A stretch of 15,562 bases of DNA from an uncultured Propionivibrio sp. (GTDB lineage Bacteria; Pseudomonadota; Gammaproteobacteria; Burkholderiales; Rhodocyclaceae): assembly GCA_938040985.1 (NCBI GenBank), contig CALHZD010000041.1, positions 1-15,562 of the forward strand, given 5' to 3'. Below, one piece after another: positions 7,487 through 15,085 of this stretch. The position numbers and the translations under genes are program-made. The notes under the pieces were generated by a model, which ran no database searches, had not been told where the DNA came from, and was given only the letters and a program-made list of their open reading frames with translations. Each line of letters opens with the position of its first letter. Position 1 is the stretch's first letter.

Positions 7487-7983
7487 ATTTTCCCCTTCGC
7501 ATTCTCCATGCTCTTTTGCCTCCGCCGCTTCATCCCGATGGCCCTGATCGCTGCACTCGCCCCGCTCGTCCCGATCTCCCCTCTCCCTCTCTTCCACCTC
7601 TTCCCGGTAAAATCGCGCCGGGTCGTGTATCCGCCCGCCAGGATGGCGCGATGCTATCAGCTTTTCACCTCGCCGCCATCACAGTTCACCGCGCGGCTGG
7701 CGCAACAATAAGGCGCAGCCCGCCCGGACAGGCCAGTTCAAGCCGCAGATTTCGCCGGCCCGCCGAAACAGGCTGCATACGTCCGTGAGAACCAAAAACC
7801 GGCTGACCGGTCAGAAACCGGCAGAAGCGGGCAAAGGCGGGCGGCAGCGACCGGAAACGACCAGAAGCGGACGCAGCGCCAATGCGGCGGGAACATCGCC
7901 GGGCTTCAAACCCTTTAACCCCATCCTGGCGTGCGCTTCAGCGCCCGTGACGGATTTTCATTCACGCTTAACAAGGAGACATA
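7487..7983. other. Intergenic region between ppgK and ferritin genes
   Basis: 497 bp without a credible gene, between divergent genes. It holds a pyrimidine-rich run on the plus strand (about 7567-7607) and a perfect palindrome CTGACCGGTCAG (7803-7814). A purine-rich low-complexity stretch follows at 7811-7880, built from variants of GAAACCGGCAGAAGCGG and similar to 4274-4345. Both promoters should lie here, but I could not place them with confidence. No Fur-box-like sequence was seen before the ferritin gene. Confidence 0.5.
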
Positions 7984-8481
7984 ATGCTTAGCAATACCAT
8001 GATCGAACGTCTGAACCAGCAGATCAACATGGAACATTATTCCGCCAACCTTTACCTGCAAATGAGCGCCTGGTGCGATCATCAGGGCCTCAGCGGCAGC
8101 GCCGCCTTCCTCAAGCAGCACGCGGCGGAAGAAATGGAACACATGCACCGCCTGTTCCGCTACGTTTCGGAAACCGGCGCCCTGCCCCTGGTCGGCGCGC
8201 TGAAAGCCCCGCCGGCTCAGTACAAAAATCTTGCCGAAGTCTTTAAAGCCACTTACGAGCACGAACTGGACGTGACCCGCTCAATCAATGCGCTCGTAGC
8301 CGCCGCGCTCGCCGAGCAAGACTTCTCCACCTTCCAGTTCCTGCAATGGTATGTCAGCGAACAGCACGAAGAAGAACACCTGTTCAAAGGCATTCTCGAC
8401 AAGATCGACGTCATCGGCATCGACGGCCGCGGCCTTTACTTCCTCGACGAAGAAATCCGCAAACTCGCCGCCGCAAGCTAA
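7984..8481 (+). CDS. ftnA: Bacterial non-haem ferritin
   Basis: Forms a 24-subunit cytoplasmic shell that oxidises Fe(II) and stores it as a ferric core. The 165-residue length equals that of E. coli FtnA. All ferroxidase ligands are in register: Glu17, Tyr24, Glu50 and His53 in AEEMEHMH, Glu94, Glu126, Glu129 and Glu130. No haem-ligand Met in the bacterioferritin position is evident. The start is fixed by AAGGAG seven bases upstream. It appears monocistronic, with a GC-rich hairpin 34 bp after the stop. Iron control by Fur or a small RNA is usual for the family, but no site is visible. Confidence 0.96.
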   Translation: MLSNTMIERLNQQINMEHYSANLYLQMSAWCDHQGLSGSAAFLKQHAAEEMEHMHRLFRYVSETGALPLVGALKAPPAQYKNLAEVFKATYEHELDVTRSINALVAAALAEQDFSTFQFLQWYVSEQHEEEHLFKGILDKIDVIGIDGRGLYFLDEEIRKLAAAS

Positions 8482-8515
8482 ACGCACGCAGCGTACGGCA
8501 ACGCGCATCAAACAT

Positions 8516-8544
8516 ATACGGCCGCCCCGCATGGGCGGCCGTAT
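8516..8544 (+). terminator. Probable terminator after ftnA
   Basis: Perfect 12-bp inverted repeat, ATACGGCCGCCC with GGGCGGCCGTAT around a CGCAT loop, starting 34 bp after the ferritin stop. The following T content is poor (TGCATTTATG), so it may only stabilise the 3' end. It lies between convergent genes and could act on either strand. Confidence 0.6.
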
Positions 8545-8654
8545 TGCATTTATGCCCTGCCTGCACGCGCTCTGGCGTAAAGTCCGGCCACCACAACCGG
8601 CGCAGAAAGAATAAGAAGGAATGTGAAAGAGAATGGACGTGAAACGGAAAGTAA

Positions 8655-8710
8655 GGCGCCGATTGCGCTGAATCCGGCGAGGGGCGCCGATTACGCCGAA
8701 CCTGGCGGAA
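8655..8710. repeat. Two tandem 28-bp units
   Basis: GGCGCCGATTGCGCTGAATC (8655) and GGCGCCGATTACGCCGAACC (8683) are head to tail with a 28-bp period. The first 20 positions differ at three places, and the remaining eight are less alike (CGGCGAGG against TGGCGGAA). It lies between the ferritin hairpin and the 3' end of the LysR gene. No function is evident. Confidence 0.65.
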
Positions 8711-8752
8711 TACAGCAATTTCCGGGCGCAACCTGCCGCGAATTTACCGACT

Positions 8753-9724
8753 CTACGCGGCGTTGTAGACGCTATTGGCGCTGTCGGCGCTGTTTTTGCC
8801 CTGTTCCCCCGTTGCGTCCGCCGCGCCCATTTCGCTCCGGTAGGCTTCCGCCTGCCCGTGCAGCCATTGGCCGAAGGCTTGCAGCGAGACCGATCCGGCG
8901 CGGTCTTCCGGATAGACGAGGTAATAGCCGCGCTGGCTGGAAAGCTTTACCGGGCAGGGAGAAACCAGTTCGCCCGAAGCCAGCTCCTTTTGCACGAAGA
9001 AATGCGGCACCAGCGCCACACCCAGCCCGGCTTGCGCCGCCGGAATGAGCATCGAGAAGAGTTCATAGCGCGGCCCGCCCATCACATTGACGCCGCGCAC
9101 GCCCATCATGTCGAACCATTGCCGCCAGGCCTCGGGACGCGAGGATTGATGGAGGAGCGCCATTTTGGCCAGCGCTTCCGGCTCGATCCGCGTCTGACCG
9201 TGCATCAGGCCGGGGTTGCACACCGGGATCATTTCTTCGCCGAACAGGTATTCAATCACGGCGCCCGGCCAGATCGGGTCGCCGAAATGGATGGCGGCGT
9301 CGAAAGGCGTATCGTTGAACATGAACGGCTCGGCGCGCGTCGTCAGGTCGATGCCGATATTCGGGTGGCTGGCGTGAAAATCAACGAGCCGCGGAATCAG
9401 CCAGCGCGAAGCAAAGGTGGGAATCGCCGCCAGTTCGAGCACGCCGCTGCCCCGGTGCGCCATCAGAGAAAGGGTGTCGTGCTCGATGCGCTTGAGGTTT
9501 TCGCGCACCTGGCGGGCGTAGAGCCGCCCGGCCTCGGACAGCAGAACGCGCCGCCGGACGCGGTTGAACAGGGCGACGCCGAGATAATCTTCCAGCGCGG
9601 CAATCTGCCGGCAGACGGCGCTCTGGGTCAGCGACAGTTCTTCGGCGGCGCGAGTGAAGCTCTGGTGCCGCGCAGCGGTTTCAAAAGCAATCAGCAATTC
9701 GACGCCGGGGATTTTCCGTTTCAT
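8753..9724 (-). CDS. LysR-type transcriptional regulator, GcvA-like
   Basis: A 323-residue DNA-binding regulator. Winged helix-turn-helix at about 6-64: LLIAFETAARHQSFTRAAEE then LSLTQSAVCRQIAALEDYLG, and LFNRVRRRVLLSEAG. The effector-binding domain runs from about 92 to 295. The PGVELLIAFETAARHQSFTRA start and the effector domain suggest the GcvA/AmpR cluster; the ligand is unknown. The ATG at 9724 is chosen: family homology starts there, AGGA lies eight bases upstream, and the 78 upstream residues of the open frame show no homology. About 25 C-terminal residues (from SEMGAADATGEQG) look like an unstructured tail. No divergent target gene is adjacent, which is unusual for LysR regulators, so its regulon cannot be guessed. 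Confidence 0.92.
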   Translation of the reverse strand: MKRKIPGVELLIAFETAARHQSFTRAAEELSLTQSAVCRQIAALEDYLGVALFNRVRRRVLLSEAGRLYARQVRENLKRIEHDTLSLMAHRGSGVLELAAIPTFASRWLIPRLVDFHASHPNIGIDLTTRAEPFMFNDTPFDAAIHFGDPIWPGAVIEYLFGEEMIPVCNPGLMHGQTRIEPEALAKMALLHQSSRPEAWRQWFDMMGVRGVNVMGGPRYELFSMLIPAAQAGLGVALVPHFFVQKELASGELVSPCPVKLSSQRGYYLVYPEDRAGSVSLQAFGQWLHGQAEAYRSEMGAADATGEQGKNSADSANSVYNAA

Positions 9725-9761
9725 TGCAGTGTCCTGGAAGTTACCTGAAATTTCCGGAAGG

Positions 9762-9783
9762 CCGCACCAAAGCGCCAGTGCGG
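9762..9783. promoter_or_regulatory. Inverted repeat in the LysR gene leader
   Basis: CCGCAC-N10-GTGCGG, 38 bp upstream of the LysR start codon and just downstream of the likely transcription start. It may be an autoregulatory operator or an RNA hairpin. On the plus strand it is followed by TTTT, so terminator activity in that direction is possible. Confidence 0.3.
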
Positions 9784-9806
9784 TTTTCTCGATCGGTCTG
9801 CCGCTT

Positions 9807-9812
9807 ATTATA
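9807..9812 (-). promoter_or_regulatory. -10 element for the LysR gene
   Basis: A perfect TATAAT on the minus strand, 83 bp upstream of the start codon. The best -35 at 18-bp spacing, TGCACT, is weak, as expected for a regulated promoter. If used, transcription starts near 9800. Confidence 0.45.
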
Positions 9813-10352
9813 TTCCCACATCGCACAACCAGTGCATACGGCAAGCACATCCACAATAGAGCAACTCGCCCGCAGCCCAAATAACACGTGGGCTCCCGGC
9901 CGACCACCCCATTTACCGATAAAGATGGCGTAAGAAAATAAATTCCGTCTTTGCACAAATATTTCGGCGAGAACTGCTGCCTAACCGCAGGGTTCCGACA
10001 CCTGTCAGGCTACCCCCGCCCGGATTGTATAGACCGGATAACGGAGCGGGAGAATGACGCTTGATGGGTGGCAGGTGACGGAGTGACGGGCCATGGTCAA
10101 CGGTCAATGGGCAATGGGGGACGAGCAACGCCCAATCTACGCGGACGCCAAGCCGATCATGGCAAAACAACGCGCTGTAGCGCTGCATACCCAGCGTACG
10201 TCTCTCAAAATACAGGCCTTCCTGACCGGCATTTTTCATCCGCATTCATATGGCGGCGACGGCAACGAGACGCATTCATTTCCTGCGGCGCTGCCGAGTT
10301 GTTGTCCGCGCATTCTGGATGCAACGCCCGACTATCTAAATCGGCTGCCCGC

Positions 10353-10545
10353 AAGCCCGCGTCTTTTAGGCGTTTCAGGCAGGGCAGCGCCGGAACCCTC
10401 GTCAATAAAGAATTTGCGGGCATGTAGGCTGGAAATGCCCGTAAACATTGGGCCTGAAAACGGGCAGGCCGGGAACCCGCGTAAACACTGGGCTGTCAGG
10501 TAGCTACCCCGGAGAAGCCCGTTTTACGCGGGGTTCGGGGCAGGC
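10353..10545. repeat. Composite repeat, copy 1 (five units)
   Basis: Head-to-tail units of about 40 bp joined by GGAA-like junctions. They are alpha (AAGCCCGCGTCTTTTAGGCG, 10353), a degenerate beta (10392), gamma (GCCCGTAAACATTGGGC, 10437), a second gamma-like unit (AACCCGCGTAAACACTGGGC, 10474) and delta (AAGCCCGTTTTACGCGGGG, 10515). The last two are near reverse complements and could pair as a long imperfect hairpin around about 20 bp. The order alpha-beta-gamma-delta recurs in copies 2 and 3. Confidence 0.75.
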
Positions 10546-10731
10546 TATTTTCGTGGGCCAGCGGGCGTTCCGCCTTCCTCCAGCTTCCCGCCTTCCCAGC
10601 TTCCCCTGCTCGCCTTCCGCTTCTTCCCGTTCCGGAAACAGGTCATCGACGAAACCCAGGCGGTGGGCGAAAGGCGATGTGCCAAGCCCAGCGGGCTGAA
10701 CGTCCGCAGTAACCGGCTGCAATAACCGGCC
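10546..10731. other. Spacer between composites 1 and 2
   Basis: 186 bp. The left half (10568-10630) is strongly pyrimidine-rich, with CAGCTTCCC occurring twice 18 bp apart. The right half (10640-10725) has ordinary composition. On the minus strand it is open as PAGLGTSPFAHRLGFVDDLF. This could be a fragment of a lost gene, but I do not recognise it. Confidence 0.4.
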
Positions 10732-10921
10732 GGAAGTCCGCGTCTTTTAGGCGTTTCAGACCGGGTAGCGCCGGAGCCCGCGTCTTTTGGGCATTTCAGG
10801 CGGGGTAGCGCTGAAACCCGCGTCAATCGGGCGTTTTCGGGCAGGTGCCCGGAAGCCCTTATTCTACGCGGGTTCCCGGCCTGCCTGGCTGAAGAAGCCC
10901 GTTTTACGTGGGCTGGAGGGG
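10732..10921. repeat. Composite repeat, copy 2 (five units)
   Basis: Units in order: alpha (10732, GGAAGTCCGCGTCTTTTAGG), a second alpha (10773, GGAGCCCGCGTCTTTTGGGC), beta (10814, AACCCGCGTCAATCGGGCG), an inverted unit in the gamma position (10855, GCCCTTATTCTACGCGGGTT) and delta (10897, GCCCGTTTTACGTGGGC). It differs from copies 1 and 3 by the doubled alpha and the inverted third type. Confidence 0.75.
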
Positions 10922-11024
10922 TGACGATAGAGCAGTGCGCCAAGCGTGGCAGGCGCTGGAGCAAATGCGTCAAGGACGTTGAGTGCGTGTAGTGGCTGCC
11001 GGCCGCGCGCTGAATACTTGTAGT

Positions 11025-11048
11025 GACCGGCCGAACGACCGGCCGAAA
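11025..11048 (+). repeat. 12-bp tandem repeat
   Basis: GACCGGCCGAAC followed directly by GACCGGCCGAAA, at the left edge of composite copy 3. Both contain the palindrome CCGG/GGCC and abut the alpha unit. Confidence 0.6.
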
Positions 11049-11200
11049 GCCCACGTCTTATGTGCGTTTCAAGCGGGGCAACGCTGGAACCCGCGTCAAT
11101 CGGGCGTTTGCGGGCAGGCAGGCCGGAAGCGCCCGTAAACAGAGGGCTGGCGGGCAGACCTTTCGGAAGCTCCCGTTTTACGCGGGCTGCGGGGCAAGCC
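11044..11200. repeat. Composite repeat, copy 3 (four units)
   Basis: The simplest composite: alpha (11044, AAGCCCACGTCTTATGTGCG), beta (11088, AACCCGCGTCAATCGGGCG), gamma (11131, GCCCGTAAACAGAGGGC) and delta (11171, TCCCGTTTTACGCGGGC), each joined by GGAA. Beta is almost identical to that of copy 2 and delta to that of copy 1. The 34-bp direct repeat at 11211 follows directly. Confidence 0.75.
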
Positions 11201-11210
11201 GCCGCTGGCC

Positions 11211-11244
11211 GTATGGGTCAGGCATGAGCCTGCCGGCCGCAGCG
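11211..11244 (+). repeat. 34-bp direct repeat, left copy
   Basis: GTATGGGTCAGGCATGAGCC (11211-11230) then TGCCGGCCGCAGCG. It matches 15507-15540 with three mismatches in the same orientation. The two copies bracket the surE-pcm-nlpD-rpoS operon. Confidence 0.75.
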
Positions 11245-11407
11245 CAACGGAACGAGAACGCCCGTCAGTCTGCCGGCCGACGAGCGTTCATTCCGCCTTT
11301 TCATCCTTTTTCGCCCCGCATCCGTTTTTTCGCATCTTTGTCTCGTTCCGGCATTTTGCTCTCTTGCTTCTTCCGTTCCCGCTTTCTCCCGCACCGGCGA
11401 ATCCCCG

Positions 11408-11413
11408 TATAAT
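11408..11413 (+). promoter_or_regulatory. -10 element for the surE operon
   Basis: A perfect TATAAT on the plus strand, 135 bp upstream of the surE ATG. The -35 region is pyrimidine-rich and poor (TTCTCC at 18-bp spacing), so the promoter may need an activator. Predicted transcription start is near 11420. Confidence 0.5.
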
Positions 11414-11422
11414 CGCGCGATT

Positions 11423-11492
11423 GCCGGAGCGGACAAGGCATCCGGCGACGGCGCGGCCAGGCCCCCACGATAAAAAACGCCGCGCCGGTTTT
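11423..11492 (+). promoter_or_regulatory. Structured leader of the surE operon
   Basis: Two inverted repeats follow the -10 element: GCCGGA/TCCGGC (11423-11428 with 11441-11446) and CGGCGCGG/CCGCGCCG (11449-11456 with 11480-11487), the second followed by G and TTTT. The second could act as an attenuator-like terminator. No known riboswitch is recognised. Loop length (23 nt) and the short T run weaken the terminator reading. Confidence 0.35.
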
Positions 11493-11548
11493 CATTGCCG
11501 TATTTCCATAACAATTGCAACATCGATTACGCCTGTACTGATCGCGCC

Positions 11549-12292
11549 ATGAGAATTTTGTTGAGCAACGACGATGGTTATTTTTCACCCGGTATCGAAC
11601 ATCTGGCGCACGTTCTCTCGGAGGTGGCGGAGATCGTCGTCGTCGCGCCGGAGCGCGATTACAGCGGCGCGAGCAACTCGCTGACGCTTGACCGCCCGCT
11701 CTCCCTCCGGCGCGGCAGCAACGGGTTTTATCACGTCAATGGCACGCCCACCGATTGCGTACACCTGGCCGTCACCGGCGTGCTGGATACCTTGCCGGAC
11801 ATGGTGGTTTCCGGCATCAACCTGGGCGCCAACATGGGCGACGATACGATTTATTCCGGCACCGTCGCCGCGGCGACCGAGGGCTTTCTGCTCGGCATTC
11901 CCTCGTTGGCCATTTCGCTGTGCAGCAAGACGTTCGGGCATCTGAACACCGCCGGCCGCGTGGCGCGCGAACTGGTCGATGCGCTGATCGCCCGCCGCCC
12001 CGCCGAGCCGATGCTGCTCAACGTCAATATTCCCGACATTCCCTACGAGATGCTGCAAGGCCGCGCCATCACGCGGCTGGGCAAGCGCCACAAGGCCGAG
12101 GGGATGGTCGCCACCGTTACGCCACGTAACGAAACGGTGTATTGGGTCGGCGCCGCCGGCCAGGCGGAGGACGCCGACGAAGGCACCGATTTTTACGCCG
12201 TCGCCAGCCACCAGGTGTCGATTACGCCCTTACAGATCGACCTGACGCATACGGCGCAACTGCCGCTGCTGCGGGGATGGCTCGACCAATGA
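11549..12292 (+). CDS. surE: 5'/3'-nucleotidase SurE
   Basis: A metal-dependent phosphatase that removes phosphate from nucleoside 5'- and 3'-monophosphates and can cut short polyphosphate; it aids stationary-phase survival. The 247-residue protein has the metal ligands in register with E. coli SurE: Asp8 and Asp9 in [13 protein letters not shown], Ser39 in [11 protein letters not shown] and Asn91 in [19 protein letters not shown] (65-71) is also present. The ATG at 11549 is chosen because homology begins there; an in-frame start at 11495 would add 18 unrelated residues. No Shine-Dalgarno sequence is visible. First gene of the operon; its stop overlaps the pcm start in ATGA. Confidence 0.97.
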   Translation: MRILLSNDDGYFSPGIEHLAHVLSEVAEIVVVAPERDYSGASNSLTLDRPLSLRRGSNGFYHVNGTPTDCVHLAVTGVLDTLPDMVVSGINLGANMGDDTIYSGTVAAATEGFLLGIPSLAISLCSKTFGHLNTAGRVARELVDALIARRPAEPMLLNVNIPDIPYEMLQGRAITRLGKRHKAEGMVATVTPRNETVYWVGAAGQAEDADEGTDFYAVASHQVSITPLQIDLTHTAQLPLLRGWLDQ

Positions 12293-12948
12293 GCCTGAGC
12301 GCGTCCGGTCTGGGCATGACTTCGCCGCGCGCGCGGGCACGCATGATCGAGCGCCTGCGCGCCGACGGCATTGCCGAGGAGCGCGTACTGGCCGCCATCG
12401 CCGCCGTACCGCGTCACCTGTTTGTCGAGGAAGCCCTGGCTTCCCGCGCCTACGAGGATTCGGCGCTGCCGCTGGGGTTTTCCCAGACCATTTCACAGCC
12501 CTTCATCGTCGCGCGGATGATCGAGATTCTGATGCGCGGGCGCGAACTGGGTAAAACGCTGGAAATCGGCGCCGGTTCCGGCTATCAGGCCGCCGTGCTG
12601 GCGCAGCTGACGCCAGAGGTCTACGCCGTCGAGCGCATCGCGCCGTTGCTCGCGCGCGCCAGACTCAACCTGCGCAAAATCCAGCAGTTCCGCGTCCGCC
12701 TCAAGCACGCCGACGGGCAGCAAGGGCTGCCGGAGGCCGCGCCCTTCGACACCATCATCGTTTCCGCCGCCGCATCGGAACTTCCGCACGCGCTTTTGCA
12801 ACAGCTGGCGCCGAATGGCAGAATACTGCTACCGTTCGGCACCGAACGGCAGACCCTCCGGCTTTTCGAACGCCGTGCAGAAAATATCGCCGAAATCCGG
12901 GTGGATAGCCTCGTCAATTTTGTTCCGCTACTCTCAGGACTCGAATGA
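12289..12948 (+). CDS. pcm: Protein-L-isoaspartate O-methyltransferase
   Basis: Methylates abnormal L-isoaspartyl residues with S-adenosylmethionine so that aged proteins can return to normal Asp. It has 219 residues, slightly longer than E. coli Pcm (208) at the N-terminus. Visible are [10 protein letters not shown] (41-50), the active-site loop [16 protein letters not shown] (62-77), SAM motif [16 protein letters not shown] (91-105), VYAVERI (111-117), then DGQQG and [10 protein letters not shown]. Start and stop both overlap neighbours by ATGA, which shows tight coupling with surE and nlpD. Confidence 0.96.
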   Translation: MSLSASGLGMTSPRARARMIERLRADGIAEERVLAAIAAVPRHLFVEEALASRAYEDSALPLGFSQTISQPFIVARMIEILMRGRELGKTLEIGAGSGYQAAVLAQLTPEVYAVERIAPLLARARLNLRKIQQFRVRLKHADGQQGLPEAAPFDTIIVSAAASELPHALLQQLAPNGRILLPFGTERQTLRLFERRAENIAEIRVDSLVNFVPLLSGLE

Positions 12949-14012
12949 AAAACATCGGCCACTTCAGCGCTCGCGTCAGCCCCACACCGCTCATGCCACA
13001 CGCCGCACACGCCGGCCTGCGCCGCGCCTGCCACCGCTTTTCCCCCTTTTCCCTCATCGCTGCGGCCGCGCTGACACTGGCCGCCTGCGTCAGCAACGTC
13101 CCCGCACCCGTCGAAGGGCGCGGCGGATACGCTACGGACACGCCGGCGGGCGAAGCGTATTACACCGTCCAGAGCGGCGACACGCTCTATAGCATCGCCC
13201 GGGCGCACAACATGGATCCCCGCGAGCTGATTGCCCTCAACCAGCTCGAAAATGCCAACCAGCTTTCCGTCGGCCGCATCATCCGCCTGCGCCCGCAAGG
13301 CGCGGAAACCCCGGTGGTAGACGCCGCAACCGGCGTTGAAACGCAGCCGATCACCGATAACCAGGGCATCGAACAGCGCACGCTGGGCGGCACAGGCACG
13401 GATTCCGCCGCAGGCGGCGCAGTTTTTGCCGGCAGCGATGCGGGCGGCAGCACTGGCCTCCTCAAACGCGAACCGAAAGCTGGCAAGGAACCCTACTCCG
13501 AACAGGCGCTGGCGCAGGCTGAAGGGCCGGCCTTGCCAAGGACGCCGGACGCAACCACGGCCGCAGCGGCAACCACTGCGGCGGGCGCCGCACAATCCGC
13601 CGAAGGCGGCAGGCAAGGCGCGGACTCCGCGGCAGACACGGCCGCCCACGGACAAAGCTGGAGCTGGCCGGCGAGCGGCGCCGTGCTCGGTCACTTTGGC
13701 AACGGCAACAAGGGCGTCGATGTTTCCGGCAAGCACGGCGATCCCGTCATTGCGGCGCAGGACGGCAAGGTCATCATCGCCAACAATGCCCTGCGCGGCT
13801 ACGGCAACATGGTCATCATCAAACACGCCGACAATCTCGTCTCCGTTTACGCGCACAACAGCAAGCTGCTCGTCAAGGAAGGCCAGCAGGTCAGCAAAGG
13901 GCAGAAGATTGCGGAAATGGGCAATACCGACGCCGACCGGGTGAAGCTGCATTTTGAGATTCGCACCCAGGGCAGGCCGGTCGATCCGATGAAATACCTG
14001 CCAGCGCGCTGA
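12945..14012 (+). CDS. nlpD: Lipoprotein amidase activator NlpD (LysM + LytM)
   Basis: An envelope lipoprotein that activates the amidase AmiC to split septal peptidoglycan at division. It has 355 residues. A basic stretch and hydrophobic segment lead to the lipobox LTLAAC with Cys48. LysM lies at about 72-115 (YYTVQSGDTLYSIA to VGRIIRL), then a Thr/Ala/Gly-rich linker and a LytM/M23 domain to the C-terminus (NKGVDVSG, ALRGYGNMVIIKH, LHFEIR, PMKYLPAR). As in E. coli NlpD, NKGVD replaces the HxGxD zinc motif, so the domain should be non-catalytic. The N-region before the lipobox is long; Met17 is an alternative start, but the first ATG overlaps the pcm stop. The rpoS frame begins two bases after the stop. 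Confidence 0.95.
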   Translation: MKNIGHFSARVSPTPLMPHAAHAGLRRACHRFSPFSLIAAAALTLAACVSNVPAPVEGRGGYATDTPAGEAYYTVQSGDTLYSIARAHNMDPRELIALNQLENANQLSVGRIIRLRPQGAETPVVDAATGVETQPITDNQGIEQRTLGGTGTDSAAGGAVFAGSDAGGSTGLLKREPKAGKEPYSEQALAQAEGPALPRTPDATTAAAATTAAGAAQSAEGGRQGADSAADTAAHGQSWSWPASGAVLGHFGNGNKGVDVSGKHGDPVIAAQDGKVIIANNALRGYGNMVIIKHADNLVSVYAHNSKLLVKEGQQVSKGQKIAEMGNTDADRVKLHFEIRTQGRPVDPMKYLPAR

Positions 14013-14014
14013 CC

Positions 14015-15085
14015 GTGAACAGCAGACATAAAACTGGCCGGCGCAAAACCCGCCATGCGGTTTCGCACGCGGGAACGCTGGCCGAAGCGGACGCACTCTC
14101 CACCGAGAAGTACGCGACGGAAACAACGGAAACATCGGATTCCGCCGAACCGGCCGATATGCCCCGCCCCGCTAAATCTCAGGGGGTGGGCGAGGCGGGC
14201 GATTCCGATGACTCCGCGGATTCCGGCGCCTCCCACGATTCACCGGGAGTTGAACTCCTCAACGACATCACCCTGTATTACCTGAACGAAATCGGCGCCA
14301 AACCGCTATTTACGCCACAGGAAGAATACGAATGCGCGCTCCAGATCCGGCAGGGGGATTTCGCCGCGCGCCAGCGCATGATCGAACACAATCTGCGGCT
14401 GGTCGTCAATATCGCCAAGCACTACCTCAACCGCGGCCTGCCGCTGCCCGACCTGATCGAAGAAGGCAATCTTGGCCTGATTCACGCCATCGAAAAATTC
14501 GAGCCGGAACGCGGCTTCCGCTTTTCCACCTACGCGACCTGGTGGATTCGCCAGAACATCGAACGCGCGATCATGAACCAGTCGCGCACCATCCGCCTGC
14601 CCGTCCACGTCATCAAGGAGATCAACCTGATCCTGCGCGCCATGCGGCACCTGGAACTGGCCAACGGCCGCGAAATCCGCATCGAAAACATCGCCCATCT
14701 GATCGACCGGCCGGCGGAAGAAGTGCGGCGCGCCATCGCCCTCAGCGAGCACATCGCTTCGCTCGACGCGCCGCTGGAAATTGACCCCGAACACAGCATC
14801 GCCGACATCCTGCCCGACGACAATGCGCTGGAAGCGGAAAGCCTGATGCAACAACAGCGCATCGGGCAGCTCGTCACCGGCTGGGTGAAGCAACTGCCTG
14901 AGCGGCAGCGCTACGTGCTGGCGCGGCGTTACGGCCTGCTCGGCCACGAAATCGGCGCGCGCGAAGAAATCGCCGCCGAACTGGGATTAACGCGCGAACG
15001 CATCCGGCAAATCCAGACCGCGGCCTTCAACCAGCTGCGGCAAATGATCAAACAGGGCGGCCTCGCGCACGACACGCTGCTATAG
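14015..15085 (+). CDS. rpoS: RNA polymerase sigma factor RpoS
   Basis: Sigma factor for stationary phase and general stress. It has 356 residues from a GTG, against 330 in E. coli. Residues 1-80 are rich in Ser, Asp and Glu, repetitive (SDDSADSGASHDS) and without homology. Then come region 1.2 TLYYLNEIGAKPLFT (86-100), region 2 LVVNIAKHYLNRGLPLPDLIEEGNLGLIHAIEKF with FSTYATWWIRQ (170-180), region 3 RTIRLPVHVIKEIN (191-204, with Lys201 matching the extended -10 contact) and region 4 ELGLTRERIRQIQ (322-334). The GTG two bases after nlpD lacks a Shine-Dalgarno sequence, so translation is probably coupled. ATG at 14159 is the alternative start and would give a length nearer E. coli RpoS. Confidence 0.95.
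   Translation: MNSRHKTGRRKTRHAVSHAGTLAEADALSTEKYATETTETSDSAEPADMPRPAKSQGVGEAGDSDDSADSGASHDSPGVELLNDITLYYLNEIGAKPLFTPQEEYECALQIRQGDFAARQRMIEHNLRLVVNIAKHYLNRGLPLPDLIEEGNLGLIHAIEKFEPERGFRFSTYATWWIRQNIERAIMNQSRTIRLPVHVIKEINLILRAMRHLELANGREIRIENIAHLIDRPAEEVRRAIALSEHIASLDAPLEIDPEHSIADILPDDNALEAESLMQQQRIGQLVTGWVKQLPERQRYVLARRYGLLGHEIGAREEIAAELGLTRERIRQIQTAAFNQLRQMIKQGGLAHDTLL

Larger units (their letters stand above)
9725..10352. other. Intergenic region upstream of the LysR gene
   Basis: 628 bp without a credible gene. The first 100 bp hold the LysR promoter and dyad. Beyond 9850 I see only short direct repeats (GGTCAACGGTCAATGGGCAATGG, near 10096, in two halves) and one degenerate inverted CCCGCGT-family match at 10130-10145 (GCCCAATCTACGCGGA). 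Open frames here (to 136 codons) lack any family feature and run into the repeat array. Confidence 0.5.

Noticed and set aside
7487..7597. 37-residue N-terminal extension of the ROK kinase
   Set aside because: Low-complexity charged residues upstream of the phosphate loop; a GTG with a purine-rich site lies exactly where family homology begins.
8623..9048. 141-codon plus-strand frame
   Set aside because: Antisense to the LysR C-terminus and across the tandem repeat; arginine/proline-rich shadow.
10545..11054. 169-codon minus-strand frame, and the plus-strand frame 11023-11412
   Set aside because: They translate the repeat units (for example RLTRVSALPRLK) and show no protein features outside the repeats.
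10353..11200. CRISPR array
   Set aside because: Units abut with no unique spacers, change orientation and fall into recurring types; no cas gene is nearby.
10353..11200. Integron attC array or gene cassettes
   Set aside because: No integrase and no attC core sites; the units are only about 40 bp with no cassette genes between them.
11420..11500. tRNA or known riboswitch in the surE leader
   Set aside because: No cloverleaf, no T-loop GTTCRA and no recognised riboswitch core; only two simple hairpins.
12621..14135. 504-codon minus-strand frame
   Set aside because: Antisense to pcm, nlpD and rpoS; no recognisable domain.
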